A program made the translations under genes and the position numbers. Source: Streptomyces sp. S465 (lineage in GTDB: Bacteria; Actinomycetota; Actinomycetes; Streptomycetales; Streptomycetaceae). From it: a stretch of DNA of 64,000 nt. Of this stretch, positions 7,663 through 16,043 are shown piece by piece. Where the stretch lies: the NCBI RefSeq assembly GCF_026898115.1, contig NZ_CP114036.1:6876001-6940000 (forward strand), in the 5' to 3' direction. How positions within the stretch are numbered: the first letter of the stretch is position 1; each line of letters begins with the position of its first letter. Below the pieces are notes generated by a model. It was not told the origin of the DNA. It searched no databases and was given only the letters and a program-made list of their open reading frames with translations.

Positions 7663-8574
7663 TCAGTAGCGGGGCAGGGGGGTCTTCGGCGCGACGTAGG
7701 AGGAGCCGGACTTGCCGAGCGTGCCTTCGTACGCCTTCTTGTAGTCGCCGTTCTTGATGTGCTTCTCGAGCGAGTCGGTGATCGCGTCGCGCAGCGCCTT
7801 GTCGTTCTTGTTCATGCCGATGCCGTAGGGCTCCTCGGTGAACGGCTTGCCGACCACGTGCAGCTTGCTCGGGCGCTGGGCGGCGTATCCCTTGAGGATC
7901 GCGTCGTCGGTGGTGACCGCGTCGACCTGACCGTCGAGCAGTTGCTTGACGCAGAGCGAGTACTTGCTCAGCTCGGTGGTCTCGGCGCCGTACTTCGACT
8001 TCTTGATCTCCTGGAGCGGGGTGGAGCCGACGATCGAGCAGACCTTCTTGCCCTTGACGCCATCAGGACCAGTGATCTTGTCCTTGTCCTCCTCGCGGAC
8101 CAGCAGGTCGGCGCCTGCCTGGTAGTACGGGCCCGCGAAGCCGACCTGCTTCTTGCGCTCGTCGTTGATGGTGTAGGTACCGACGTAGTAGTCGACCTGG
8201 CCCTTGGAGATGGAGGTCTCGCGGACGTTGGAGTCCACCGTCTTGAAGCTGATCTGGTCCGCGGAGAAGCCGAGGTCGGCGGCGACCATCTTGGCGATCT
8301 CGATGTCGAAGCCGGAGCGCTTGCCCTCGGTGTCCTGGAATCCGAGGTAGGGCTGGTCGGCCTTGGCGCCGATGACGATCTTGCCGCGCTTCTGCGCCGC
8401 CTTCAGGGTCGGCGAGTCGATCTTCACGTCCTTCGCGACCGTGTAGTCGCCGCTGAAGACCTCGCCGCCCTTCGGCTTGTCCCCGGCGGTGCCCTTCTCG
8501 CCGCCACAGGCGGTCGCCGTCGCGGCCAGCGCGAGAACCACCGTGGCCGCCGCGGCCGTCTTACGAATCCTCAT
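7663..8574 (-). CDS. gluB: Glutamate-binding lipoprotein GluB
   Basis: Extracellular solute-binding protein of the bacterial periplasmic family 3, 303 residues. The N-terminus is a lipoprotein signal: MRIRKT, a hydrophobic run, then the lipobox-like ATATAC with cysteine near residue 22. The mature part has the family pattern GFDIEIAKMVAADLGF and ADQPYLGFQD. The ATG at 8574 is chosen over an in-frame ATG 9 bp upstream because AGAGGG lies at correct spacing for the former and directly abuts the latter. It captures glutamate for GluACD. A tandem 18-bp repeat lies in the 116-bp gap between gluA and this gene. Confidence 0.93.
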   Translation of the reverse strand: MRIRKTAAAATVVLALAATATACGGEKGTAGDKPKGGEVFSGDYTVAKDVKIDSPTLKAAQKRGKIVIGAKADQPYLGFQDTEGKRSGFDIEIAKMVAADLGFSADQISFKTVDSNVRETSISKGQVDYYVGTYTINDERKKQVGFAGPYYQAGADLLVREEDKDKITGPDGVKGKKVCSIVGSTPLQEIKKSKYGAETTELSKYSLCVKQLLDGQVDAVTTDDAILKGYAAQRPSKLHVVGKPFTEEPYGIGMNKNDKALRDAITDSLEKHIKNGDYKKAYEGTLGKSGSSYVAPKTPLPRY

Positions 8575-8603
8575 GGTGCCCATCCCTCTGTGTTCAGTAC
8601 GTG

Positions 8604-8639
8604 GTTCACATACGCAGTGGCGTTCAGATACGCAGTGGC
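8604..8639. repeat. 18-bp tandem repeat between gluA and gluB
   Basis: Two adjacent 18-bp copies of GTTCA(C/G)ATACGCAGTGGC (8604-8621 and 8622-8639) differ at one base. They lie inside the glu operon, about 30 bp upstream of gluB. Confidence 0.85.
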
Positions 8640-8690
8640 GAACGTGCCGGCGGTCTGCCGAGCCGGCGGGGCTCAGCGGGTTCAACGGAC

Positions 8691-9467
8691 TCAGTGGTGA
8701 AGGATCTTCGACAGGAAGTCCTTGGCCCGGTCGCTGCGGGGGTTGTTGAAGAACTGCTCCGGCTCGGCCTCCTCGACGATCCGGCCGTCGGCCATGAAGA
8801 CCACCCGGTTCGCGGCGGAGCGGGCGAAGCCCATCTCATGGGTGACGACGATCATCGTCATGCCGTCCCGGGCGAGCTGCTGCATGACCTCCAGCACCTC
8901 GTTGATCATCTCCGGGTCCAGCGCCGAGGTCGGCTCGTCGAAGAGCATCACCTTCGGGTCCATGGCCAGGGCGCGGGCGATCGCCACACGCTGCTGCTGG
9001 CCACCGGACAGCTGGGCGGGGTACTTGTCCGCCTGGGCGCCGACGCCCACCCGGTCGAGCAGCGTGCGGGCCTTCTCCTCGGCGGCCTTCTTGTCCGCCT
9101 TACGGACCTTGACCTGGCCCAGCATCACGTTCTCGAGCACCGTCTTGTGCGCGAAGAGGTTGAAGGACTGGAAGACCATGCCGACGTCGGCGCGCAGCCG
9201 GGCGAGCTCCTTGCCCTCCTGGGGCAGCGGCTTGCCGTCGATCGTGATGGACCCGGCGTCGATCGTCTCCAGCCGGTTGATCGTGCGGCACAACGTCGAC
9301 TTCCCGGAACCGGACGGCCCGATGACGACGACCACTTCGCCCCGGCTGATGGTCAGGTCGATGTCCTGGAGCACATGCAGCGCGCCGAAGTGCTTGTTGA
9401 CTCCTGACAACGCAACCAACGCGTTCGCCACCGGTGCGGCGTCCTTGGTCACCGATACTTCGCTCAT
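8691..9467 (-). CDS. gluA: Glutamate ABC transporter ATPase GluA
   Basis: A 258-residue cytoplasmic ABC ATPase of the polar amino-acid (GlnQ/HisP) type. Walker A is GPSGSGKST at about residues 51-59, the signature is LSGGQQQRVAIARAL, Walker B is VMLFDEPTSALDPE and the switch histidine is in VVTHEMGF. First gene of the operon, transcribed away from the two-component system genes at 9774-11975, which are the likely regulators. The start is ATG 9467. Confidence 0.95.
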   Translation of the reverse strand: MSEVSVTKDAAPVANALVALSGVNKHFGALHVLQDIDLTISRGEVVVVIGPSGSGKSTLCRTINRLETIDAGSITIDGKPLPQEGKELARLRADVGMVFQSFNLFAHKTVLENVMLGQVKVRKADKKAAEEKARTLLDRVGVGAQADKYPAQLSGGQQQRVAIARALAMDPKVMLFDEPTSALDPEMINEVLEVMQQLARDGMTMIVVTHEMGFARSAANRVVFMADGRIVEEAEPEQFFNNPRSDRAKDFLSKILHH

Positions 9468-9773
9468 CGGCGTCTCGCTCCGTCCTCCTCGGTTGGGAGG
9501 ACATTAATGAGCGCCCAGGACCAGCGTCATTACATCTGAGCTGAAATTGAGGATAACGATATGGCTGCGGAGCGACACTCTACGTGAAGGGATCGACGCG
9601 CACCGTACCGGCTACATAACGGAAACCTGTGTGTGACTGAATGCGTCTTGACGGGTGCCCGCCGATCGGCGTGGATGCCGTGTGGCCATGTTCGTGGCCG
9701 CATTCGAAGCCATGGTGACGGGGGCGCGTACGGGGCGCGTCCTCCTCGGTACGGGAAGGTGGCGGAGGCGCCG
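9468..9773. promoter_or_regulatory. Divergent promoter region, gluA / gluR
   Basis: A 306-bp gap between divergent starts, clearly more AT-rich around 9500-9640 than its surroundings, so it must hold the promoters for gluABCD and for the two-component genes. I cannot pick out confident -35/-10 pairs. Possible A/T-rich -10 sequences lie near 9555-9565. The response regulator encoded next door most likely binds here. No gene is seen. Confidence 0.55.
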
Positions 9774-10484
9774 GTGAGACTGCTGCTCGTCGAGGACGAC
9801 AACCACGTCGCCGCGGCCCTGTCCGCCGTGCTCTCCCGGCATGGTTTCGAGGTCACCCACGCCCGCAGCGGTGAGGAGGCGCTCCAGGCGCTGCTGCCCG
9901 ACTGCGGCGCCCCCTTCGGCGTCGTGCTCCTCGACCTCGGCCTGCCCGACCAGGACGGTTTCGAGGTGTGCGGCAAGATCCGCAAGCGCACCGCCACGCC
10001 CGTGATCATGGTGACGGCGCGGGCGGATGTGCGCTCCCGCATACACGGGCTCAACCTCGGCGCCGACGACTACGTGGTCAAGCCGTACGACACCATGGAA
10101 CTGCTCGCCCGTATCCACGCCGTCAGCCGCCGCACCGCCGCCCACGACCCGGGCCACGGCGCCGACGAGGACCCGGACGTCCCCCATCCGCCGCTGCGGC
10201 TCGGTCCGGTGACCATCGAGCTGCCCACCCGTCAGGTCTCGGTCGACGGCACGACCGTCTCGCTCACCCGTAAGGAGTTCGATCTGCTCGCGCTGCTCGC
10301 CCAGCGCCCCGGGGTCGTCTTCCGCCGGGAACAGATCATCAGCGAGGTCTGGCGCACCAGTTGGGAGGGGACCGGGCGCACCCTGGAGGTCCACATCGCC
10401 TCCCTGCGCTCCAAACTGCGGATGCCCGCCCTGATCGAGACGGTGCGCGGGGTGGGCTACCGCCTCGTCGCGCCGGCCGGCTGA
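9774..10484 (+). CDS. gluR: OmpR-type response regulator (GluR-like)
   Basis: A 236-residue DNA-binding response regulator. The receiver domain has acidic residues 8-9 (VEDD), phosphoacceptor Asp54 in VVLLDLGLPD and Lys103 in VVKPYD; the C-terminal winged helix includes LTRKEFDLLALLAQRPGVVFRREQ and TLEVHIASLRSKL. The GTG at 9774 is chosen because GGAGG lies 5 bp upstream and the receiver fold begins at residue 2. It is followed after 18 bp by the sensor kinase. In S. coelicolor, as I recall, the homologous pair GluR/GluK senses glutamate and activates the divergent gluABCD; the same arrangement here supports that role. Symbol by context. Confidence 0.88.
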   Translation: MRLLLVEDDNHVAAALSAVLSRHGFEVTHARSGEEALQALLPDCGAPFGVVLLDLGLPDQDGFEVCGKIRKRTATPVIMVTARADVRSRIHGLNLGADDYVVKPYDTMELLARIHAVSRRTAAHDPGHGADEDPDVPHPPLRLGPVTIELPTRQVSVDGTTVSLTRKEFDLLALLAQRPGVVFRREQIISEVWRTSWEGTGRTLEVHIASLRSKLRMPALIETVRGVGYRLVAPAG

Positions 10485-10502
10485 GCGACCGGGGCCCACT
10501 CG

Positions 10503-11975
10503 GTGCGCACCCGGCTCCTCCCGCTCCTCATCGTCCTCATGGCGGGCGTGCTGCTCGCGCTCGGCTTCCCGCTCGCCGGGAGCCTGGCCGCCCGGGAACA
10601 GCAGCGCGTGGTCGTCGACCGGATCGACGACACCGCGCGCTTCGCCGCCCTCGCCCAGTTCGTGACCGCCGGGCCGTCGGAGACGACCGGCGCCGAGGGA
10701 CATAAGGGGGATGAAGGGGGCGAGGGAGACGAGGGGGACGAGCGGCTGGACACCCTGCGCGCCGAGCTCAAGCGCTACCACGACCTGTACGGCATCCGGG
10801 CCGGCGTCTTCTACCGGGACCGGCACGCACCGCCCATGGCGGAGGCGCCCGAGGGGTGGCGGGTGCCCGGCACGGGCGAGGGCGACCAGGCGTTCGACGA
10901 GGCCCTCGCCGGGCGCCGTAGCCACGATCCGCCCCAGGTGTGGCCCTGGGAGCAGGGCAGGCTCACCGTCGCCTCCCCCGTCGTCCGGGACGGGGACGTG
11001 GTGGCCGTCGTCGTCACCGACTCGCCCACCGGCCAGATGCGGTCGCGGACCCTGCACGGCTGGCTGGTCATCGGCGCGGGCGAATGCGCCGCGATGCTGC
11101 TGGCCGTGGGGGCCGCCTTCCGGCTCACCGGCTGGGTGCTGCGGCCCGTACGGGTCCTGGACTCCGCCACCCACGACATCGCGACCGGGCGGATGCAATC
11201 CCGTGTCGCGGCCGCCTCGGGCCCCCCGGAGCTGCGCCGGCTGGCGCGCTCGTTCAACGAGATGGCCGACAATGTCGAACAAGTCCTGGAACAGCAGCGG
11301 GCGTTCGTCGCCGACGCCTCCCACCAGCTGCGCAATCCGCTCTCCGCGCTGCTGCTGCGCATCGAACTGCTGGCGCTGGAACTGCCGGACGGCCATGAGG
11401 AGATCGCCTCGGTGCGCGCGGAGGGCAAACGCCTGGCCAGCGTCCTGGACGACCTGCTCGACCTCGCCCTGGCCGAGCACTCCGCCGCGGATCTGCGGCT
11501 CACCGACATCGCGGAGCTGGCTGCCGACCGGGTGGACGCCTGGCTTCCGGTGGCCGAACGGGAGGAGGTCGGGCTCGCCTACACCGGCCCCGCGGCCATC
11601 ACCGGCTGGGCCGACCCGGTGGCCCTGTCCAGCGCGCTGGACGCCGTCGTCGACAACGCCCTGAAGTTCACGCCCGAGGGGGCGCATGTGGAGGTCTCGG
11701 CGCGGGTGGACGGCGACACCGTCGCGATCGTCGTCGCCGACGGAGGCCCCGGGCTCACCGAGGACGAACTTGCCCGGATCGGCGACCGCTTCTGGCGCAG
11801 CAGCCGCCACCAGAACGTCTCGGGCTCGGGCCTGGGCCTGTCCATCACCCGTGCGCTGCTCGCGGCGGGCGGCGGCGCGATCGACTACGCGCCCAACGAA
11901 CCCCGCGGTCTGCGCGTGACCATCACCCTCCCGCGCACCGGACCCGGTGAGGACGCGAAGACCGTAAGGACGTGA
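10503..11975 (+). CDS. gluK: Sensor histidine kinase (GluK-like)
   Basis: A 490-residue membrane histidine kinase. One membrane helix lies near residues 6-30 and a second near 185-210, enclosing an extracellular sensor region of about 150 residues that includes an acidic EGDEGDE stretch. HAMP then leads to the H box DASHQLRNPLSALL with His274, and the ATPase domain shows DNALKFTPEG and GSGLGLSITRALL. It starts at GTG 10503, 18 bp after the response regulator. Its 3' end overlaps a tandem duplication. Glutamate sensing is inferred from position opposite gluABCD, not from the sensor sequence. Confidence 0.88.
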   Translation: MRTRLLPLLIVLMAGVLLALGFPLAGSLAAREQQRVVVDRIDDTARFAALAQFVTAGPSETTGAEGHKGDEGGEGDEGDERLDTLRAELKRYHDLYGIRAGVFYRDRHAPPMAEAPEGWRVPGTGEGDQAFDEALAGRRSHDPPQVWPWEQGRLTVASPVVRDGDVVAVVVTDSPTGQMRSRTLHGWLVIGAGECAAMLLAVGAAFRLTGWVLRPVRVLDSATHDIATGRMQSRVAAASGPPELRRLARSFNEMADNVEQVLEQQRAFVADASHQLRNPLSALLLRIELLALELPDGHEEIASVRAEGKRLASVLDDLLDLALAEHSAADLRLTDIAELAADRVDAWLPVAEREEVGLAYTGPAAITGWADPVALSSALDAVVDNALKFTPEGAHVEVSARVDGDTVAIVVADGGPGLTEDELARIGDRFWRSSRHQNVSGSGLGLSITRALLAAGGGAIDYAPNEPRGLRVTITLPRTGPGEDAKTVRT

Positions 11976-12004
11976 CGCCGGGGCCGCGAAGACCGTAAGG
12001 ACGT
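11955..12004. repeat. 31-bp-period duplication over the gluK stop codon
   Basis: The 19-mer GCGAAGACCGTAAGGACGT occurs at 11955-11973 and again at 11986-12004. The first copy includes the end of gluK and runs into its TGA stop (11973-11975). Confidence 0.85.
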
Positions 12005-12033
12005 AACCGGGTTATCGCTCGACCGTGGCCGGG

Positions 12034-13023
12034 TTACGGCTTGACCGAGCGGTAATAGCGCGCCGCGCCCTTGTGGAGGGCGAGCGGATCGGTGAAGACG
12101 GCCGTCCGCAGGTCCACCTTCTGTGCGGCGTGCACCTTCGCCCCGATGCGGTCCCGGTTCTCTATCACCGTGCGGGTGACACCCTCCGCCAGGTCGGGGT
12201 CCACCCGGTCCGTGGTGACCAGGATGTTCGGTACCGCGATCGTCTTGACGGCCTCCGGCTCGCGTATCTCCTCGTACGCGTCGGCGGGCACGGTGGCCGC
12301 CCGGTAGTAGCGCGTCACCCCGCCCTGCCGGTACAGCGGCCCGGTGAGATCGCCGAGCTGGACGAGCCGGATCGGATAGGCGCGGGCCAGGGTGCGCACC
12401 GCGCTGGTCGGCAGCCCGCCCGACCAGAAGAAGGCGTCGAGCTTCCCCTGCCGCAGCATCTTCGGCATGGTGTCGATACCGACCCGTTCCGCCCGGATGT
12501 CCCGGTCGAAGTCGAGCCCGGCGGCCTTGATCAGCGCCCGGGTGATCAGCTGTACGCCCGAGCCGTCGTCGCCCACACCCACCCGCAGATGCTTCAGATC
12601 GCGGGCCGACCGCACGGACGAGCCTCTCGGCACGACCAGCTGCATGTAGTCGTCGTACAGCCGCGCGCAGGCGCGCAGCCGCCCCGCCCCCTTGCCCTGG
12701 TAGGCGGCGACGGCGTCGGTGGCGGCGATGGCGAAGGTGGCCTCGCCCCGGGCCAGCCGCTCGACGTTGTCGGGGGAGCCTCTGGTCTGCTCCAGGCGTA
12801 CGTCGACATCGGGGAGGTCGCGGGCGAGGTCCCGCTTGAGCATCCGGCCGTAGGTGTCGTAGACGCCGGTGGAGACCCCCGTCGCGAAGGTCACCCGGCC
12901 GCTGGGCGAGGGCCCTCCGCCCGTCGCCAGCAGCCACCACAGCAGCAGCCCGAGGGCGACGAGGCCCGCGGCGGCGGACTGTAGGGCACGGCGCCGGTCC
13001 AGGCGCGGAAGGGTGACGGCCAT
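12034..13023 (-). CDS. TAXI family TRAP-type solute-binding protein
   Basis: A 329-residue extracellular binding protein. An N-terminal signal or anchor (RRRALQ then AAAGLVALGLLLWWLLAT) is followed by the TAXI-family pattern FATGVSTGVYDTYGRMLKRDL, NVERLARGEATFAIAATDAV and KLDAFFWSGGLPTSAV. No TRAP membrane subunits are nearby. It converges on the kinase gene end-to-end, so it is not in that operon. It might serve a distant permease or act as an accessory ligand binder for a sensor; neither is shown. No lipobox cysteine, so it may be membrane-anchored or cleaved. Confidence 0.88.
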   Translation of the reverse strand: MAVTLPRLDRRRALQSAAAGLVALGLLLWWLLATGGGPSPSGRVTFATGVSTGVYDTYGRMLKRDLARDLPDVDVRLEQTRGSPDNVERLARGEATFAIAATDAVAAYQGKGAGRLRACARLYDDYMQLVVPRGSSVRSARDLKHLRVGVGDDGSGVQLITRALIKAAGLDFDRDIRAERVGIDTMPKMLRQGKLDAFFWSGGLPTSAVRTLARAYPIRLVQLGDLTGPLYRQGGVTRYYRAATVPADAYEEIREPEAVKTIAVPNILVTTDRVDPDLAEGVTRTVIENRDRIGAKVHAAQKVDLRTAVFTDPLALHKGAARYYRSVKP

Positions 13024-13097
13024 GGCGAGGATCCTGCCAGCCCCGCTTCCGGGAGGGGAGGGGCGATCGGCGGATCCCGGGGATGCGCGGTCCGCGG

Positions 13098-13139
13098 GCC
13101 GTCTCCGGCCGTTCTCCCGCCGTCTCCGGCTGTTCTCTC
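13098..13139. repeat. 21-bp tandem repeat upstream of miaB
   Basis: Two 21-bp units (13098-13118 and 13119-13139), GCCGTCTCCGGC(C/T)GTTCTC plus one base, differ at two positions; a decayed third copy follows. They lie 65-105 bp before the miaB start. Confidence 0.75.
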
Positions 13140-13202
13140 GCCGTCTCTCGCCGGAACGGAGGGGCAGGGCGGGGAGTCGAGCACGTACCCTGGTCGATTG
13201 AG

Positions 13203-14696
13203 ATGAGTGCGAAGACTTACGAGGTGCGCACCTACGGGTGCCAGATGAACGTCCACGACTCCGAGCGGCTCTCGGGTCTTCTGGAAGACGCGGGCTATGT
13301 CCGCGCGCCCGAGGGATCCGGCGAGGGCGAGGCCGACATCGTCGTCTTCAACACCTGCGCGGTGCGGGAGAACGCCGACAACCGCCTGTACGGCAATCTC
13401 GGCCGGCTCGCACCGATCAAGGCGCGGCGGCCGGGCATGCAGATCGCCGTCGGCGGCTGCCTGGCCCAGAAGGACCGCGACACCATCGTCAAGAAGGCCC
13501 CCTGGGTCGACGTGGTCTTCGGTACTCACAACATCGGCAGCCTGCCGGTGCTGCTGGAGCGCGCCCGGGTCCAGGAGGAAGCCCAGGTCGAGATCGCCGA
13601 GTCCCTGGAAGCCTTCCCCTCAACCCTTCCGACGCGGCGCGAGTCCGCGTACGCCGCGTGGGTCTCCATCTCCGTCGGCTGCAACAACACCTGCACCTTC
13701 TGCATCGTCCCGGCGCTGCGCGGCAAGGAGAAGGACCGCCGTCCGGGCGACATCCTCGCCGAGGTGGAGGCCCTGGTCGCCGAGGGCGTCACCGAGATCA
13801 CCCTGCTCGGCCAGAACGTGAACGCGTACGGCTCCGACATCGGTGACCGCGAGGCGTTCAGCAAGCTGCTGCGCGCCTGCGGGACCGTGGAGGGCCTGGA
13901 GCGGGTCCGGTTCACCTCGCCGCATCCGCGCGACTTCACCGACGACGTCATCGCCGCCATGGCGGAGACAAAGAACGTGATGCCGCAGCTCCACATGCCG
14001 CTGCAGTCCGGCTCGGACGCCGTGCTCAAGGCGATGCGCCGCTCGTACCGGCAGGAGCGCTACCTCGGCATCATCGAGAAGGTGCGCGCCGCGCTGCCGG
14101 ACGCCGCCATCTCGACCGACATCATCGTCGGCTTCCCCGGTGAGACGGAGGAGGACTTCGAGCAGACGCTGCACGTGGTGCGCGAGGCGCGGTTCGCCCA
14201 GGCGTTCACCTTCCAGTACTCCAAGCGGCCCGGGACGCCCGCCGCCGAGATGGCCGGGCAGGTGCCCAAGGCGGTCGTCCAGCAGCGCTATGAGCGGCTG
14301 GTCGCCCTCCAGGAGGAGATCTCCTGGGAGGAGAACAAGAAGCAGGTCGGCCGGACGCTGGAGGTGCTGGTCGCCGAGGGCGAGGGCCGTAAGGACGACG
14401 CCACGCGGCGGCTGTCCGGCCGCGCCCCCGACAACCGCCTGGTGCACTTCGCACGGCCCGAGGAGCCGGTGCGCCCCGGTGATGTCGTCACCGTCGACAT
14501 CACCTACGCCGCACCGCACCATCTGCTGGCCGAGGGGCCGGTCCGGGGCGTGCGGCGCACCCGTGCCGGTGACGCCTGGGAGCGGCGGAACGCACCGCAG
14601 GAGCAGAAGCCCGCGGGTGTGATGCTGGGCCTGCCCACGGTCGGCGCCCCGCCGCCGCTGCCGGCCGCACCCGCCGCGGGCTGTGGCTGCGACTGA
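13203..14696 (+). CDS. miaB: tRNA methylthiotransferase MiaB
   Basis: Radical-SAM enzyme that adds a methylthio group to i6A37 of tRNA, 497 residues. The N-terminal UPF0004 domain carries cluster cysteines in YGCQMN (Cys13), FNTCAVREN and GGCLAQK; the radical-SAM motif is CNNTCTFC (Cys160, 164, 167); a TRAM domain follows near 370-440. The final 50 residues are a streptomycete-type tail ending CGCD. The ATG at 13203 is where homology begins; no Shine-Dalgarno precedes it, and TACCCT at 13186-13191 could be a close -10. MiaA, which makes the i6A substrate, is encoded at 16753. Confidence 0.96.
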   Translation: MSAKTYEVRTYGCQMNVHDSERLSGLLEDAGYVRAPEGSGEGEADIVVFNTCAVRENADNRLYGNLGRLAPIKARRPGMQIAVGGCLAQKDRDTIVKKAPWVDVVFGTHNIGSLPVLLERARVQEEAQVEIAESLEAFPSTLPTRRESAYAAWVSISVGCNNTCTFCIVPALRGKEKDRRPGDILAEVEALVAEGVTEITLLGQNVNAYGSDIGDREAFSKLLRACGTVEGLERVRFTSPHPRDFTDDVIAAMAETKNVMPQLHMPLQSGSDAVLKAMRRSYRQERYLGIIEKVRAALPDAAISTDIIVGFPGETEEDFEQTLHVVREARFAQAFTFQYSKRPGTPAAEMAGQVPKAVVQQRYERLVALQEEISWEENKKQVGRTLEVLVAEGEGRKDDATRRLSGRAPDNRLVHFARPEEPVRPGDVVTVDITYAAPHHLLAEGPVRGVRRTRAGDAWERRNAPQEQKPAGVMLGLPTVGAPPPLPAAPAAGCGCD

Positions 14697-14841
14697 GGGC
14701 TCACGGTCGGCGCCGGCGGGGACGGTACGGTCGGCGCCGGCGGCCGCGGCACCGGTCGGACGCTGACGGCCGCGGTACCGGTCGGCGCCGACGCGCGGCG
14801 GATCGTATTCCGATGAGGGACGACGGGGGGCGGGGGACGGC

Positions 14842-15147
14842 GTGATCACATGGTGGGGCCTGCTCATGGAGGACTACCTACAGATCATGGGGCCCGGGGC
14901 CAGGAACCACGCGGTCACTCCGCTGGGGCACTTCCGGGGCACCCGTGAGGAGGCGATGGAGGCGCTGCGGGAGCGGGTGCTGCGGTACCAGCCGAGGCAT
15001 CCGAGCAGTCCGCAGCGCACGCTGGTGTACCGGGACGGCGATGTCTTCCTGATGGTCGTGGAGGGCGCGACGGGCAACTTCTGCTACCGCTTCCGGGTCG
15101 CCGAGCTGCTGTGGGACTCGGCGCCCCGGCCCGAACCCGCCGGTTAG
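14842..15147 (+). CDS. Conserved hypothetical protein
   Basis: A 101-residue soluble protein of unknown function, which I recall as a small conserved protein between miaB and the dioxygenase-like gene in streptomycetes. It begins at GTG 14842; ATG 14866 (MEDYLQIMGPG) is a reasonable alternative. It has a basic helix TREEAMEALRERVLRYQP and a beta-rich second half with LVYRDGDVFLMVVEGA. No domain recognised. Its TAG stop (15145-15147) forms the first three bases of the -10 box TAGGCT of the next gene. Confidence 0.7.
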   Translation: MITWWGLLMEDYLQIMGPGARNHAVTPLGHFRGTREEAMEALRERVLRYQPRHPSSPQRTLVYRDGDVFLMVVEGATGNFCYRFRVAELLWDSAPRPEPAG

Positions 15148-15157
15148 GCTGGCGTTC

Positions 15158-15907
15158 ATGCTGATCGCCGCCGCCGTGTGCCCGTGTCCGCCACTGCTGG
15201 TGCCCGAGGTCGCCGCCGGAGCCGCTCCCGAGCTGGACGGGCTGCGTGCCGCATGCGCCGGGGCCATCCGCGCCCTCGCGGCGGCGCGCCCGGAGCGCCT
15301 GATCGTGGTGGGGCCCGCCGAGCCCGCCCGGCGCGGTCCTCACGTCCAGGGCGCGGCCGGGTCGTTCCGTGGCTTCGGCGTGGAGCTGGATGTGCGGCTC
15401 GGCGCGCCGGTGACGGACGAGGCGTCCGGCGACGATGCCGCCGAGCGCGGGCCGTCGCCCTCGCTGCCGTCTTCGCTGGCGGTCGGCGCCTGGCTGCTGG
15501 AGCACGCGGGGTGGGACCCGGCGGTGGCCGTCGAGGGGCTGGGCGTGGGGGAACCTCTCGCGGGCGAGCGGTGTATTGAAGTCGGAAGGGAGCTCGCCGG
15601 ACGGGCGGAGCGGGTCGCGCTGCTGGTGATGGGCGACGGCAGCGCATGCCGCACGCTGAAGGCGCCGGGCTATCTCGACGAGCGGGCGGCCGCGTTCGAC
15701 GCCGAGGTGGCGCGGGCGCTGGCGGCCGCCGACACCGGGGCGCTGGCCGCGCTCGACGAGGAGTTGGCGTACGAGCTCAAGGCGGCGGGCCGCGCGCCGC
15801 TACAGGTGCTCGCGGGGGCGGGCGAGGGGGCGCGCCTGAAGGGGGAGTTGCGGTATGACCAAGCGCCATACGGCGTGGGGTATTTCGTGGCGAGCTGGTT
15901 GTCGTAG
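15158..15907 (+). CDS. Class III extradiol dioxygenase-like protein
   Basis: A 249-residue protein resembling the LigB-like (class III extradiol dioxygenase / MEMO-like) fold, beginning AAAVCPCPPLLVPEVAAG and containing RLIVVGPAEPARRG, VALLVMGDGSACRT and the terminal pattern PYGVGYFVASWL. The metal-ligand histidines typical of active enzymes are not obvious (CPCPPLL replaces the usual His-containing start), so it may be catalytically altered. The ATG at 15158 lies 7 bp after a -10 hexamer TAGGCT, so the mRNA is probably leaderless. A strong hairpin terminator follows. Confidence 0.75.
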   Translation: MLIAAAVCPCPPLLVPEVAAGAAPELDGLRAACAGAIRALAAARPERLIVVGPAEPARRGPHVQGAAGSFRGFGVELDVRLGAPVTDEASGDDAAERGPSPSLPSSLAVGAWLLEHAGWDPAVAVEGLGVGEPLAGERCIEVGRELAGRAERVALLVMGDGSACRTLKAPGYLDERAAAFDAEVARALAAADTGALAALDEELAYELKAAGRAPLQVLAGAGEGARLKGELRYDQAPYGVGYFVASWLS

Positions 15908-15914
15908 CCCGCTC

Positions 15915-15944
15915 GCGGCCGTGGAGCGTGCGCTCCACGGCCGC
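15915..15944. terminator. Bidirectional terminator
   Basis: GCGGCCGTGGAGC and GCTCCACGGCCGC form a perfect 13-bp stem with loop GTGC, 7 bp after the stop of the dioxygenase-like gene. The convergent antitoxin-like gene ends about 100 bp further on. Confidence 0.85.
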
Positions 15945-16043
15945 GTATGGGAAGGGCCGATGGGTCCGGGCCCGGCCTCGCCCGCCCCCGTCTTCTGCGT
16001 CTGTTTATGTGCCTGCCTATGCGTCGTCTCGGCCTGGTCGGCC

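Noticed and set aside
14700..14810. Repeated GTCGGCGCCGGCGG and CGGCCGCGG(C/T)ACCGGTCGG after miaB as a terminator
   Set aside because: Several short GC palindromes are present but no single stable stem stands out; left as unassigned GC-rich spacer.
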